The notes beneath the pieces were generated by a model. That model was not told the DNA's origin and did not search any database. It saw only the letters and a list, made by a program, of their open reading frames with translations. DNA of 64,000 nucleotides from positions 4,278,001-4,342,000 of the forward strand of contig NZ_JAGINU010000001.1 in assembly GCF_017876315.1 (NCBI RefSeq), in the 5' to 3' direction. The DNA is from Pseudonocardia parietis. GTDB lineage: Bacteria > Actinomycetota > Actinomycetes > Mycobacteriales > Pseudonocardiaceae. Both the position numbers and the translations under genes were made by a program. Below are positions 8,301 to 15,803 of the stretch, piece after piece (position 1 is the stretch's first letter; each line of letters opens with the position of its first letter).

Positions 8301-9620
8301 TCAGCCGGTGAGCCGCCGCAGCGACAGCGGCGCGACCAGCCGGTGCCGCAGCGACACCTCGTCCCACAGCGCGGGCCGCGACGGCATCGCCGCCAGCCGG
8401 GTCGCGGCGACCTCGCCGGGGTCGTCCATCGGCTCGCGGACCCCGGCCAGGAACGCCCACTCGTGCTCCTCGCAGCCGATGTAGACGCCCCGGCCGCCGG
8501 TCTCGCCGAACACCGCGGCGAACCGCTGCCAGGCCGAGGTGAGGGTGGCGTCGCGCCAGACCGCGGGGCTGCCCGCCTGGAATACGAGCACGCCGCCCTC
8601 GGTGAGCCGGTCGGCGCAGGCCCGGACGAAGTCCTCCTCGTAGAGCCGGTTGATCTGGGCGTCCGGCTCGTCGGGGCGCTCGTCGGGCAGGTCCACGAGG
8701 ATCAGGTCCCAGTGCTCGGTGCTGTCCAGGACGAACCGCCTGCCGTCGGCGTAGTGCAGCGTCACCGGGCCGTCACCCCGCTCGGCCGCCGCGAGGCTCT
8801 GCGGGGTGTAGCCGTACGGGAGGTACTCCGCGCAGATCCGGACGGCCTCGGTGTCGATGTCCACGTGGTCGACGTGCGTGGCCCCGGCGGCGACGGCCAT
8901 CTCCGAGGCGACGCCCTCCGAGGACCCGACGATCAGCACCCGCTGCAGGTCACGGGCCAGCAGCGCACCCGGCCAGACCAGCGCCTCGTGGTAGGTGAGC
9001 TGGGTCTGCTCGGTGGACTGGCGCTCGTCGTCGCAGAACAGCGTGACGCCGTGGGCGGTGTCCGCGACGACGACCTTCTGGAACCCGGTGTGCGCGACGT
9101 GGTGCACGGGACCGAGCCGCCAGCGGCGGTCCAGCCCGTCGGAGATCGGCTCGGTCACGGTGCGCGGGGCGCCGCCGCGGTCGACGATCTGCAGCGCGGT
9201 GTCGGTCGCACCGACCCGCTCGGCGAGCCCGCGTACCGCGGCGACCGGGTCCGCGCTGTCCCCGCAGGTGAAGACGTCGACGTGCATGCCACCGTGCTCC
9301 GGCCAGGTGTGGATCGACGCGTGCGACTCGGCCAGCACCGCGACCACGGTCGCGCCCTGCGGCTCGAACCGCTCGGTGACGATCTGGCGGACCTGCGCAC
9401 CGGCCTCGGTCAGCGCCGCGGCGAGGTCCGTCCGCAGCCGTTGCTCGTCGTCCAGGATCGCGGCGTCGATGCCGCCGAGCTCGGCGAGGACGTGCCTGCC
9501 GACCGGCGAGGACGTACTCGGCAACGCCGGCGAGTCCGGTCCGGCGAGCCCGTGGCTCGGATTCAGCTCCCCGGCCGCTTCGGACGGCACGGGCTGGGTC
9601 GGCGAGGTGGAGGATGACAC
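8301..9620 (-). CDS. Bifunctional AdoMet decarboxylase-aminopropyltransferase fusion (spermidine synthase type)
   Basis: A 439-residue fusion of two polyamine enzymes. Residues about 38-155 are a SpeH-type S-adenosylmethionine decarboxylase. The self-cleavage/pyruvoyl site is intact: Glu98-Ser99-His100, His104, TWPE at 105-108, and the DVFTCG cysteine at about 119. Residues about 165-420 are an aminopropyltransferase with a Rossmann nucleotide site (VLIVGSSEGVASE) and the gate segment LVDLPDE...INRLYEEDFV. This domain looks more like the DLPDP-type synthases than E. coli SpeE. The fused protein would make decarboxylated AdoMet and use it to aminopropylate a diamine. The PLP decarboxylase upstream on the same strand, 88 bases away, could supply the diamine. 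Confidence 0.85.
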   Translation of the reverse strand: MSSSTSPTQPVPSEAAGELNPSHGLAGPDSPALPSTSSPVGRHVLAELGGIDAAILDDEQRLRTDLAAALTEAGAQVRQIVTERFEPQGATVVAVLAESHASIHTWPEHGGMHVDVFTCGDSADPVAAVRGLAERVGATDTALQIVDRGGAPRTVTEPISDGLDRRWRLGPVHHVAHTGFQKVVVADTAHGVTLFCDDERQSTEQTQLTYHEALVWPGALLARDLQRVLIVGSSEGVASEMAVAAGATHVDHVDIDTEAVRICAEYLPYGYTPQSLAAAERGDGPVTLHYADGRRFVLDSTEHWDLILVDLPDERPDEPDAQINRLYEEDFVRACADRLTEGGVLVFQAGSPAVWRDATLTSAWQRFAAVFGETGGRGVYIGCEEHEWAFLAGVREPMDDPGEVAATRLAAMPSRPALWDEVSLRHRLVAPLSLRRLTG

Positions 9621-9668
9621 GTCCGGGAACGGTAAACCCCCCGTGAGGTGGATGTCCGCCCCGGACCG

Positions 9669-9712
9669 TCACGGCGTGGCACGCCTCATCCTCACGGCGT
9701 GGCACGCCTCAT
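9669..9712. repeat. Tandem 21-23 base repeat containing a short palindrome
   Basis: TCACGGCGTGGCACGCCTCAT occurs at 9669-9689 and again at 9692-9712. Each copy contains GGCGTG-G-CACGCC, a 6-base-arm dyad. The second copy overlaps the last codons of the PLP decarboxylase gene. It lies in the spacer between the two polyamine genes and may form mRNA hairpins there. Confidence 0.6.
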
Positions 9713-10848
9713 GCCTCGTCGGCGACGACGACGTCCAGCGGGCCGAACCCGTTGAACCCGACGGAGGCGTAGCTCGAGGTGTAGGCGCCGGTGTGCAGCA
9801 GGTCGACCAGGTCGCCCGCGGCGAGGTCGGCCGGCAGCGCGACGGGGGTGCGGCGGTAGATCACGTCGTCGCCGTCGCAGGTGGGCCCGGCCAGCACCGC
9901 GGGGGCGGGACGACCGGCCCGCCCGGGCACGCGCAGCGGGTAGCCGATCGCCTCCCCCTCGGTCTCCGCGAGTCCCTGGTAGCGGCCGACGTCGAGGTAG
10001 ACCCAGCGGCGGTGGTCGATCCCGGGCCGGCGCGAGACCCGCAGCACGCTCGACCGCAGGACGCCGGCCGGGCCGGCCAGCGCGCGTCCGGGCTCGAGCA
10101 GCAGGTCGGCGCCGTCGACGTGCCCGGCGGCCGCGGCGCCGTCCACGGCGTCCCGCACGGCCGCGGCGAACTCCGCGGGCCCCGCGACCGGCGACCGGTA
10201 GGCCACCGGCCAGCCGCCGCCCAGATCCAGCTCGGGCCGGGCCAGACCGGCCCGCCCGGCCGTCTCCAGCGCGACGGCGACCGCCGCGGCGTAGGTGCCC
10301 GGGCGGGTCTGCTGGGACCCGGCGTGGAACGTGACACCCACCGGCTCCAGATCCCGCTGCGCCGCGCGGCGCAGCAGGGCGACCGCCTCGCCCGGCAGCG
10401 CGCCGAACTTGCCGTGGAACGGCGTCGCCGAGCCGGTGTCGTCGACCGAGAGCCGCACCTGCACCCGGGCGCCGGGGGCCTCGGCGGTGAGCGCGTCGAC
10501 GTCCTCGGCGCTGTCGGTGACGAACCGTCGCACGCCGTCCGCGGCCGCCCGTGCCGCGGCGCCGGGTCCGCGCACCGGGTTGCCGTGCTGCAGCGTCCGC
10601 GGGTCCGCGCCGGCGGCGAGGCAGAGCGTGATCTCCTGCTGCGAGGCGACGTCGAACCCGGCGCCCTCGCCCACCAGTGCCCGCAGCACCGCCGGTTCCG
10701 GGCAGGCCTTGACCGCGTAGAGGATCTGCGCGTCGCCGAACGCCGCGGCCAGTTCCCGGTAGCGCTGCCGCACGACCTGCGGGTCCAGCGCCAGGTACGG
10801 GGTCGGACGGTCCTGGGCGAGGACCTTCTCCAGTCCGGGTGAGAGCAC
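9709..10848 (-). CDS. Type III PLP-dependent decarboxylase (ornithine/lysine decarboxylase family)
   Basis: A 379-residue alanine-racemase-fold decarboxylase. The PLP lysine is Lys47 in YAVKA. Other conserved segments are VTFHAGSQ (His stacking on PLP), LDLGGGWP, LLEPGRAL (phosphate binding) and GPTCDGDDVIY. The last carries the Cys-Asp pair that distinguishes ornithine/lysine decarboxylases from diaminopimelate decarboxylase. Length fits bacterial short ODC-type enzymes. With the downstream AdoMetDC-aminopropyltransferase fusion it makes a two-gene route from a basic amino acid to a triamine. Ornithine versus lysine or another substrate cannot be fixed by eye. It starts 37 bases from a divergent PPOX-type gene. 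Confidence 0.85.
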   Translation of the reverse strand: MLSPGLEKVLAQDRPTPYLALDPQVVRQRYRELAAAFGDAQILYAVKACPEPAVLRALVGEGAGFDVASQQEITLCLAAGADPRTLQHGNPVRGPGAAARAAADGVRRFVTDSAEDVDALTAEAPGARVQVRLSVDDTGSATPFHGKFGALPGEAVALLRRAAQRDLEPVGVTFHAGSQQTRPGTYAAAVAVALETAGRAGLARPELDLGGGWPVAYRSPVAGPAEFAAAVRDAVDGAAAAGHVDGADLLLEPGRALAGPAGVLRSSVLRVSRRPGIDHRRWVYLDVGRYQGLAETEGEAIGYPLRVPGRAGRPAPAVLAGPTCDGDDVIYRRTPVALPADLAAGDLVDLLHTGAYTSSYASVGFNGFGPLDVVVADEA

Positions 10849-10885
10849 GCCCCGATGCTCCCTGATCCTGATCTACGGTGGGACG

Positions 10886-11353
10886 GTGACCGCACCGAAG
10901 CCGCAACGCCGCGCCCGCAAGATCGCGATGACCCCCGAGGAGGTCACCGCGTTCCTCGACGCGGAGCGCACCTGCCGGGTCGCCACCAACGGCGCGAACG
11001 GCCCGCACGCCACCCCGCTCTGGTACCTCTGGGACGGCTCGGCGCTCTGGTTGACCTCGCTGTCGCGCTCCCAGCGCTGGGCCGATCTGGAGCGCGACCC
11101 GCGGATCGCGGTCGTCGTCGACGCCGGCCACGACTACGGCGAGCTGCGCGGTGTGGAGCTGCGCGGGTCGGTGGAGGTGGTCGGTGAGGTGCCGCGGACC
11201 GGGGAGCCGAACGCCGAGCTGGAGCGGGTCGAGCAGGCGTTCGCCGACCGCTACTCCGGCGGGCACATCGGGATCGACGGCCGGCACGCGTGGCTGCGGC
11301 TGCGCCCGGAGAAGATCACCAGCTGGGACTTCCGCAAGATCCCCCGGGCCTGA
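10886..11353 (+). CDS. PPOX-class (F420/FMN split-barrel) oxidoreductase
   Basis: A 155-residue pyridoxamine-phosphate-oxidase-like split-barrel protein. TCRVATNGANGPHATPLWYLWDG is the typical first strand pair of the family, followed by the RSQRWADLERDPRIAVVVD segment and a C-terminal HAWLRLRPEKITSWDF. Actinobacterial members use FMN, F420 or heme; the cofactor is not certain here. GTG start with GGTGGGA upstream. Divergent from the PLP decarboxylase with only 37 bases between, so the promoters must overlap. Confidence 0.8.
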   Translation: MTAPKPQRRARKIAMTPEEVTAFLDAERTCRVATNGANGPHATPLWYLWDGSALWLTSLSRSQRWADLERDPRIAVVVDAGHDYGELRGVELRGSVEVVGEVPRTGEPNAELERVEQAFADRYSGGHIGIDGRHAWLRLRPEKITSWDFRKIPRA

Positions 11354-11388
11354 GCCCGAGGCTTCCCCCGGGCCCGAGCCCGAGGCGG
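11341..11388. repeat. Tandem 24-base repeat at a gene end
   Basis: Two adjacent 24-base units beginning CCCCCGGGCC(T/C)GAGCCCGAGG differ at a few positions. The first contains the TGA stop of the PPOX-class gene. It looks like a local slippage duplication of the gene end and abuts a large palindrome. Confidence 0.6.
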
Positions 11389-11400
11389 TGATCAGCGGGT

Positions 11401-11440
11401 CGTGTCGGATCGGTGCCGGATCCGGCACCGATCCGACACG
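11401..11440. terminator. 40-base perfect palindrome between convergent genes
   Basis: A perfect 20+20 dyad centred on GGATCC, with the core CGGATCGGTGCC and its complement. It lies between two convergent genes, so it can act as a bidirectional terminator. The core and its flanking GTGATCA motifs recur at 41582-41655, which suggests a dispersed REP-like element rather than a gene-specific terminator. Confidence 0.65.
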
Positions 11441-11499
11441 ACGCACCGATCACGGCCATCCGGTCGCCGGTGGCTCACGGTCGCCCGGTGACCAGCAGC

Positions 11500-12609
11500 T
11501 CACGGCCGGCCGGTCACCAGTGGCCAGAGCCCGTCGGCGCCGGCGTCGAGTGCCACGGCACCGACCCGGTCGTTCCAGTAGGACTCGTTGCCGTCCTCGT
11601 CGCGCCAGGCCCACAGCCGGGTGGTCACCAGCCGCAGGTCGTGCTCGCGGGTGAACCCGATCGCACCGTGCACTTGGTGGGCGATCCGGGCGACCGCGGT
11701 GGCAGCCTCCCCGCAACGGGCCTTGGCCGCGGCGACGGCGAAGGTCGTCTCCGGGGCGGCGAACCCGGCGGTCTGGGCGGTGCGGGCCGCGGCGGCGGAC
11801 GCGGCCGACGCGGCGGCGACCTCGGATCCGGCCTCGGCGAGCATCTGCTGCACGGCCTGGAACTTCCCGATCGGACGGCCGAACTGCGCCCGCTCCCCCG
11901 CATAGCCGATCGAGCGGGCGAGCGCCCCGCGGGCGGCGCCGGCCAGCAGCAGCGAGCGCGCGAGCGCGGCGCGCAGGGCGAGCTCGGTGGCCGCCCCGGC
12001 CGGTGCGGTGCCGGTGGCGAGCGGGGTCGCCCCGGAGAAGGTCAGGGTGTCGCGCGGTTCCTCGGCCATGTTGGCGGCCTCGGTCACCGTGGCGGCGGAT
12101 GCGTCGAGCACGAGCACCTGCTCCCCGTCGAGCACGACGACGGCCGCCAGCGACCGCCCCCACGGCACCCGGGCGAGGGTCCCGGACACGGTGCCGCCCT
12201 CGGTGCTCAGCGACCCCCCGGACACGCCGGTGGGCGCCGCCGCACCGGGTCGCGGCTCCGCGACGGCGCTGGCAGCGGCCGGGTCCCCGCCGATGGGAGC
12301 GGTCGGCTCGGTCGCGGTCACCACGGCGGCCAGCGGGCCGTCCGGCACGTCGACACCCGCGGCCCGGGCCAGCCAGCCGGCGAGCAGGTCGGTCTCCGCG
12401 AGGGGCACCCGTGCGGCCCAGGCGCCGGCCGCCTCGAGCAGCACGGCGGCGTCGTCCAGGGTCCCGCCGGTGTCCGGCGCGGTGAGCGCGGTCAGCCCGG
12501 ACTCCGCGCACGCGGTCCAGGCGGTGCGGTCCAGACCCGTGGTTTCCTTCTCGTAGGAGTCCGCGAAGATCGACTCGGCCAGCTCCGCCAGCTCGGTGTT
12601 GCGGGCCAT
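11500..12609 (-). CDS. Acyl-CoA dehydrogenase (second subunit)
   Basis: A 369-residue acyl-CoA dehydrogenase family flavoprotein. The C-terminal helical domain is clear: RSIGYAGERAQFGRPIGKFQAVQQMLAE and HQVHGAIGFTREHDLRLVTTRLW. The N-terminal half is Ala/Gly-rich and diverged. The ATG at 12609 overlaps the stop of the upstream dehydrogenase (TGATG), which argues for coupled synthesis. Adjacent unlike acyl-CoA dehydrogenase genes in actinobacteria often encode alpha2-beta2 enzymes acting on steroid or branched acyl-CoA. The heteromer is an inference from this arrangement. Confidence 0.85.
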   Translation of the reverse strand: MARNTELAELAESIFADSYEKETTGLDRTAWTACAESGLTALTAPDTGGTLDDAAVLLEAAGAWAARVPLAETDLLAGWLARAAGVDVPDGPLAAVVTATEPTAPIGGDPAAASAVAEPRPGAAAPTGVSGGSLSTEGGTVSGTLARVPWGRSLAAVVVLDGEQVLVLDASAATVTEAANMAEEPRDTLTFSGATPLATGTAPAGAATELALRAALARSLLLAGAARGALARSIGYAGERAQFGRPIGKFQAVQQMLAEAGSEVAAASAASAAAARTAQTAGFAAPETTFAVAAAKARCGEAATAVARIAHQVHGAIGFTREHDLRLVTTRLWAWRDEDGNESYWNDRVGAVALDAGADGLWPLVTGRP

Positions 12610-13826
12610 CAGCGCAGTCCCATCCCCCGCGCGACGATGCCGCGCAGGACCTCGTTCGTACCGCCACGCAGCGTGAAGCCGGGGGCGTGCAGCACGGCGT
12701 CGGCCAGCAGCCGGGCGAACCCGCCCTCGGCGGCCGGGTCCGGCCCGATGTCGACGAGCAGCCGGGCGGCGTCGACGATCTCGTTCTCGTACCGGGTACC
12801 CAGGTCCTTCACCAGCGCGGCGGCCAGCTCGGGTGCCTCCCCGGACTCCAGCGCCCCGGCGATCGCGAGGGACATGCTGCGCAGTGTCCACAGTCGCGCG
12901 ACGAGCGAGCCGATCCGGCGGCGGGTGCCCGGGTCGACCGGTCCGGCCGCCCGGAGCTCCCCGACGAGCGCGGACAGCAGCGGGTAGGTGGACAGGAACC
13001 GTTCCGGGCCGGACCGCTCGAACGCGAGCTCCCCGGTCACCTGTGCCCAGCCGTTGCCGATCTCGCCGAAGACCCGCTCGTCGGGGATGAACACCCGGTC
13101 GAAGCGCACCTCGTTGAAGTGGTGGGCGCCGGTGAGCAGCGGGATCGGCCGGATCTCGATGCCGGGCCGGTCCAGCTCGACCAGCAGCTGCGACAGTCCC
13201 GCGTGCCGGTTGGCGTCGTCCTTCGGCGCCGTGCGCACGAGTGCGAAGAACGCGTGCGCGTGGTGCGCGCCGGAGGTCCAGACCTTCGTGCCGGTCAGCT
13301 CCCAGCCGCCGTCGACGCGCTCGGCGCGGGTGCGCACCGATGCCAGGTCCGACCCGGAGTCCGGTTCGGACATCCCGATGCCGAAATAGACCTCGCCGCG
13401 GGCGATGCCCGGCAGGAACGCCCGGCGCTGCTCCTCGGTGCCGTGCCGCAGCAGCGACGGCCCGATCTGCCGGTCGGCGACCCAGTGCGCGGCCACCGGC
13501 GCACCGGCGGCCAGCAGCTCCTCGGTCACCACGTAGCGCTCCAGCGGGGAACGCCCGTGCCCGCCGTACTCGGTCGGGATGGTCATGCCCAGCCAGCCGC
13601 GCTCGCCGAGCCGTTTCGAGAAGGCCTCGTCCCAGCCGGACAGCCACACGTCCGCGCGGGGTGTCCACGCCCCGGCGGCGCGTTCGGCGTCCAGAAAGGA
13701 CCGGACCTGGGTCCGCAGCTCCGCCAGGTGCCCGGGCAACTCCACGGGCTCGGGGACGAGCTCCGGCAGTCTGGTCAGCGTCGTCGATGCTCCTGCCACG
13801 GTCGTCATCATGGCCCTTCGCCCCAT
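12609..13826 (-). CDS. Acyl-CoA dehydrogenase (first subunit)
   Basis: A 405-residue acyl-CoA dehydrogenase. The FAD/substrate-binding segments are EYGGHGRSPLERYVVTEELL, FGIGMSEPDSGSDLASVRTRAER, and WTSGAHHAHAFFALVRT. It ends in the usual FTLRGGTNEVLRGIVARGMGLR. Start chosen at ATG 13826 because AGGAG lies six bases upstream; ATG 13808 or 13811 are alternatives, while a longer reading would run into the divergent aldehyde dehydrogenase. It oxidises an acyl-CoA to the enoyl-CoA, passing electrons to ETF. It is followed immediately by a second subunit-like dehydrogenase. Confidence 0.88.
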   Translation of the reverse strand: MGRRAMMTTVAGASTTLTRLPELVPEPVELPGHLAELRTQVRSFLDAERAAGAWTPRADVWLSGWDEAFSKRLGERGWLGMTIPTEYGGHGRSPLERYVVTEELLAAGAPVAAHWVADRQIGPSLLRHGTEEQRRAFLPGIARGEVYFGIGMSEPDSGSDLASVRTRAERVDGGWELTGTKVWTSGAHHAHAFFALVRTAPKDDANRHAGLSQLLVELDRPGIEIRPIPLLTGAHHFNEVRFDRVFIPDERVFGEIGNGWAQVTGELAFERSGPERFLSTYPLLSALVGELRAAGPVDPGTRRRIGSLVARLWTLRSMSLAIAGALESGEAPELAAALVKDLGTRYENEIVDAARLLVDIGPDPAAEGGFARLLADAVLHAPGFTLRGGTNEVLRGIVARGMGLR

Positions 13827-13872
13827 CCCCCGCTCCTGTCTATGGGCCGACTCACCGAGGTACGTTTTCGCC

Positions 13873-15345
13873 ATGAGCACCAATGCTGACGAGCGCAGGG
13901 TCCTGGAGGCCGTCCCGACCGGGCTGTTCATCGGTGGGACGTGGCGAGCGGCCGCGAACGGGGCCACCGCGAAGGTGGAGGACCCGGCCACCGGCGAGGT
14001 GCTGACCGAGGTCGCGGACGCCGCCCCGTCCGACGGAATGGACGCGCTGGCCGCCGCACACTCCGCGCAGCCGACGATCGCCGCACTGCCGCCGCGGCAG
14101 CGCAGCGAGATCCTCTACCGGGCCTACGAACTGCTGCACGAGCGGGCCGACGACCTGGCCCTGCTCATGACGATGGAGATGGGCAAGCCGGTCGCCGAGG
14201 CGCGCGGCGAGGTCGTCTACGCCTCGGAGTTCCTCCGCTGGTTCGCCGAGGAGGCCGTCCGCATCGACGGTGGCTACCAGGTCGCGCCGAACGGCCAGAC
14301 CCGCTTCCTGACGATCCGCCAGCCGGTCGGCGTCTGCGTGTTCGTGACGCCGTGGAACTTCCCCCTCGCGATGGGCACCCGCAAGATCGCACCGGCGATC
14401 GCGGCGGGCTGCGCGTCGATCATCAAGCCGGCCCCGCAGACGCCGCTGACGATGCTGGCGTTCGCCCAGGTACTCGCCGACGCCGGGCTGCCCGACGGCG
14501 CCCTCAACGTGATCAACGCGACCGACGCGGGCGGCGTGATGGAGCCGATCATCCGGGACGGCCGGGCCCGGAAGATCTCGTTCACCGGGTCCACCCCGGT
14601 CGGCAAGAAGCTCCTGGCACAGGCCTCGGAGAAGGTGCTGCGGACCTCGCTGGAGCTGGGCGGCAACGCCTCGTTCATCGTGCTCGACGACGCCGACGTC
14701 GACGCCGCGGTGGAGGGCGCGATGATCGCCAAGATGCGCAACATGGGCGAGGCCTGCACCGCCGCCAACCGGTTCTACGTGCAGCGCGGCGTCGCCGAGG
14801 AGTTCACCGCCAAGCTCGCCGAGCGGATGGGCGGTCTGAAGGTCGGGCGCGGCACCGAGGACGGCGTGAACGTCGGCCCGCTGATCGACGCCAAGGGCCG
14901 GGACAAGGTCACCGATCTGGTCGCCGACGCCGTCGCCAACGGGGCGAGCGTCGCGATCGGTGGGCAGGCCCAGGACGGCCCCGGCTACTTCTACCCGCCG
15001 ACCGTGCTCACCGACGTCCCGGCGAACTCGCGGCTCAACCACGAGGAGATCTTCGGGCCGGTCGCGCCGATCACCGTCGTCGACACCGAGCAGCAGGCCC
15101 TGGACGCGGCCAACTCGACCGAGTTCGGGCTGGTCAACTACGTCTACACCCGCGAGATCAACCGGGCGCTGCGCATCGCGGAGAACCTGGAGAGCGGCAT
15201 GATCGGGCTCAACACCGGCCTGGTGTCGAACCCCGCCGCGCCGTTCGGCGGCGTCAAGGAGTCCGGCCTGGGCCGCGAGGGCGGCCGGGTCGGCATCGAC
15301 GAGTTCCTCGAGACCAAGTACGTGGCCATCGGCTACAGCGGCTGA
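13873..15345 (+). CDS. NAD(P)-dependent aldehyde dehydrogenase, succinate-semialdehyde type
   Basis: A 490-residue aldehyde dehydrogenase. The Rossmann segment FTPWNFPLAMGTRKIAPA (as VTPWNFPLA) and FTGSTPVGKKL are present. The catalytic Glu lies in LELGGNASF and the nucleophilic Cys in MGEACTAANRF. This pattern and the N-terminal GLFIGGTWRAAANG match actinobacterial GabD-like enzymes that oxidise succinate semialdehyde to succinate. The exact substrate is not proven. ATG at 13873 is preceded by a short promoter region shared with the divergent acyl-CoA dehydrogenases. A large hairpin follows the stop. Confidence 0.88.
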   Translation: MSTNADERRVLEAVPTGLFIGGTWRAAANGATAKVEDPATGEVLTEVADAAPSDGMDALAAAHSAQPTIAALPPRQRSEILYRAYELLHERADDLALLMTMEMGKPVAEARGEVVYASEFLRWFAEEAVRIDGGYQVAPNGQTRFLTIRQPVGVCVFVTPWNFPLAMGTRKIAPAIAAGCASIIKPAPQTPLTMLAFAQVLADAGLPDGALNVINATDAGGVMEPIIRDGRARKISFTGSTPVGKKLLAQASEKVLRTSLELGGNASFIVLDDADVDAAVEGAMIAKMRNMGEACTAANRFYVQRGVAEEFTAKLAERMGGLKVGRGTEDGVNVGPLIDAKGRDKVTDLVADAVANGASVAIGGQAQDGPGYFYPPTVLTDVPANSRLNHEEIFGPVAPITVVDTEQQALDAANSTEFGLVNYVYTREINRALRIAENLESGMIGLNTGLVSNPAAPFGGVKESGLGREGGRVGIDEFLETKYVAIGYSG

Positions 15346-15386
15346 CCCGCCACCGCTTCCGACCGGATACCGCTTCCGACCGGACG

Positions 15387-15437
15387 CCGCGAGGGGCACC
15401 TCCGGAGCACACGGTGCTCCGAGGGTGCCCCTCGCGG
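15387..15437. terminator. Large hairpin terminator between convergent genes
   Basis: Two 24-base arms (CCGCGAGGGGCACC... and ...GGGTGCCCCTCGCGG) pair with one two-base mismatch and a 3-base ACG loop. It lies between the convergent aldehyde dehydrogenase and the polysaccharide cluster and should stop transcription from both sides. Confidence 0.75.
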
Positions 15438-15470
15438 TATGTCGGGGGTGGCGCGCGTTGCCGGACGCGG

Positions 15471-15803
15471 TCAGTTGGCCGGTGGTGGCGCCGGGTCGGC
15501 GGGCGGCGGTGCCGGAGCGACCGGGGCCTGCCCGGGCTGCTGACCGCCCGTCGGCGCCTGGTCGGACGGCGCGGTCACCGCGGCCTCCCCGTTGAGCAGC
15601 AGGTCGACCAGCTCGGCGCCACCGTTCAGCGTCAGCATCAGGACCAGCAGGACGACCGAGGCGACCACCGCCGCGGTCAGGCCCCGCTGGGCGGACCCGG
15701 CGGTCGACAACCGCCCGCGGTTGGTCTCCACCACCCAGGCCCGGGCCGCGAACAGGGCCAGCACCAGGAAGGACACGATCCAGGTCAGCGCGTATCCCGT
15801 CAC
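15471..15803 (-). CDS. Small two-helix membrane protein with Pro-rich tail
   Basis: A 110-residue protein with a first transmembrane helix at about residues 3-20 and a second at about 43-60. A Pro/Ala/Gln-rich extracellular or cytoplasmic tail runs from about 78 to the end. No enzymatic motif is visible. Its start overlaps the stop of the upstream large membrane protein by four bases, making it the last gene of the polysaccharide cluster. Function unknown; it may be an accessory subunit of the membrane glycosyltransferase-like protein. Confidence 0.75.
   Translation of the reverse strand: MTGYALTWIVSFLVLALFAARAWVVETNRGRLSTAGSAQRGLTAAVVASVVLLVLMLTLNGGAELVDLLLNGEAAVTAPSDQAPTGGQQPGQAPVAPAPPPADPAPPPAN

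Noticed and set aside
11500..13668. Single 722-residue acyl-CoA dehydrogenase-like frame
   Set aside because: Its first half is out of frame with the real first dehydrogenase; only the part from 12609 downward is a gene.
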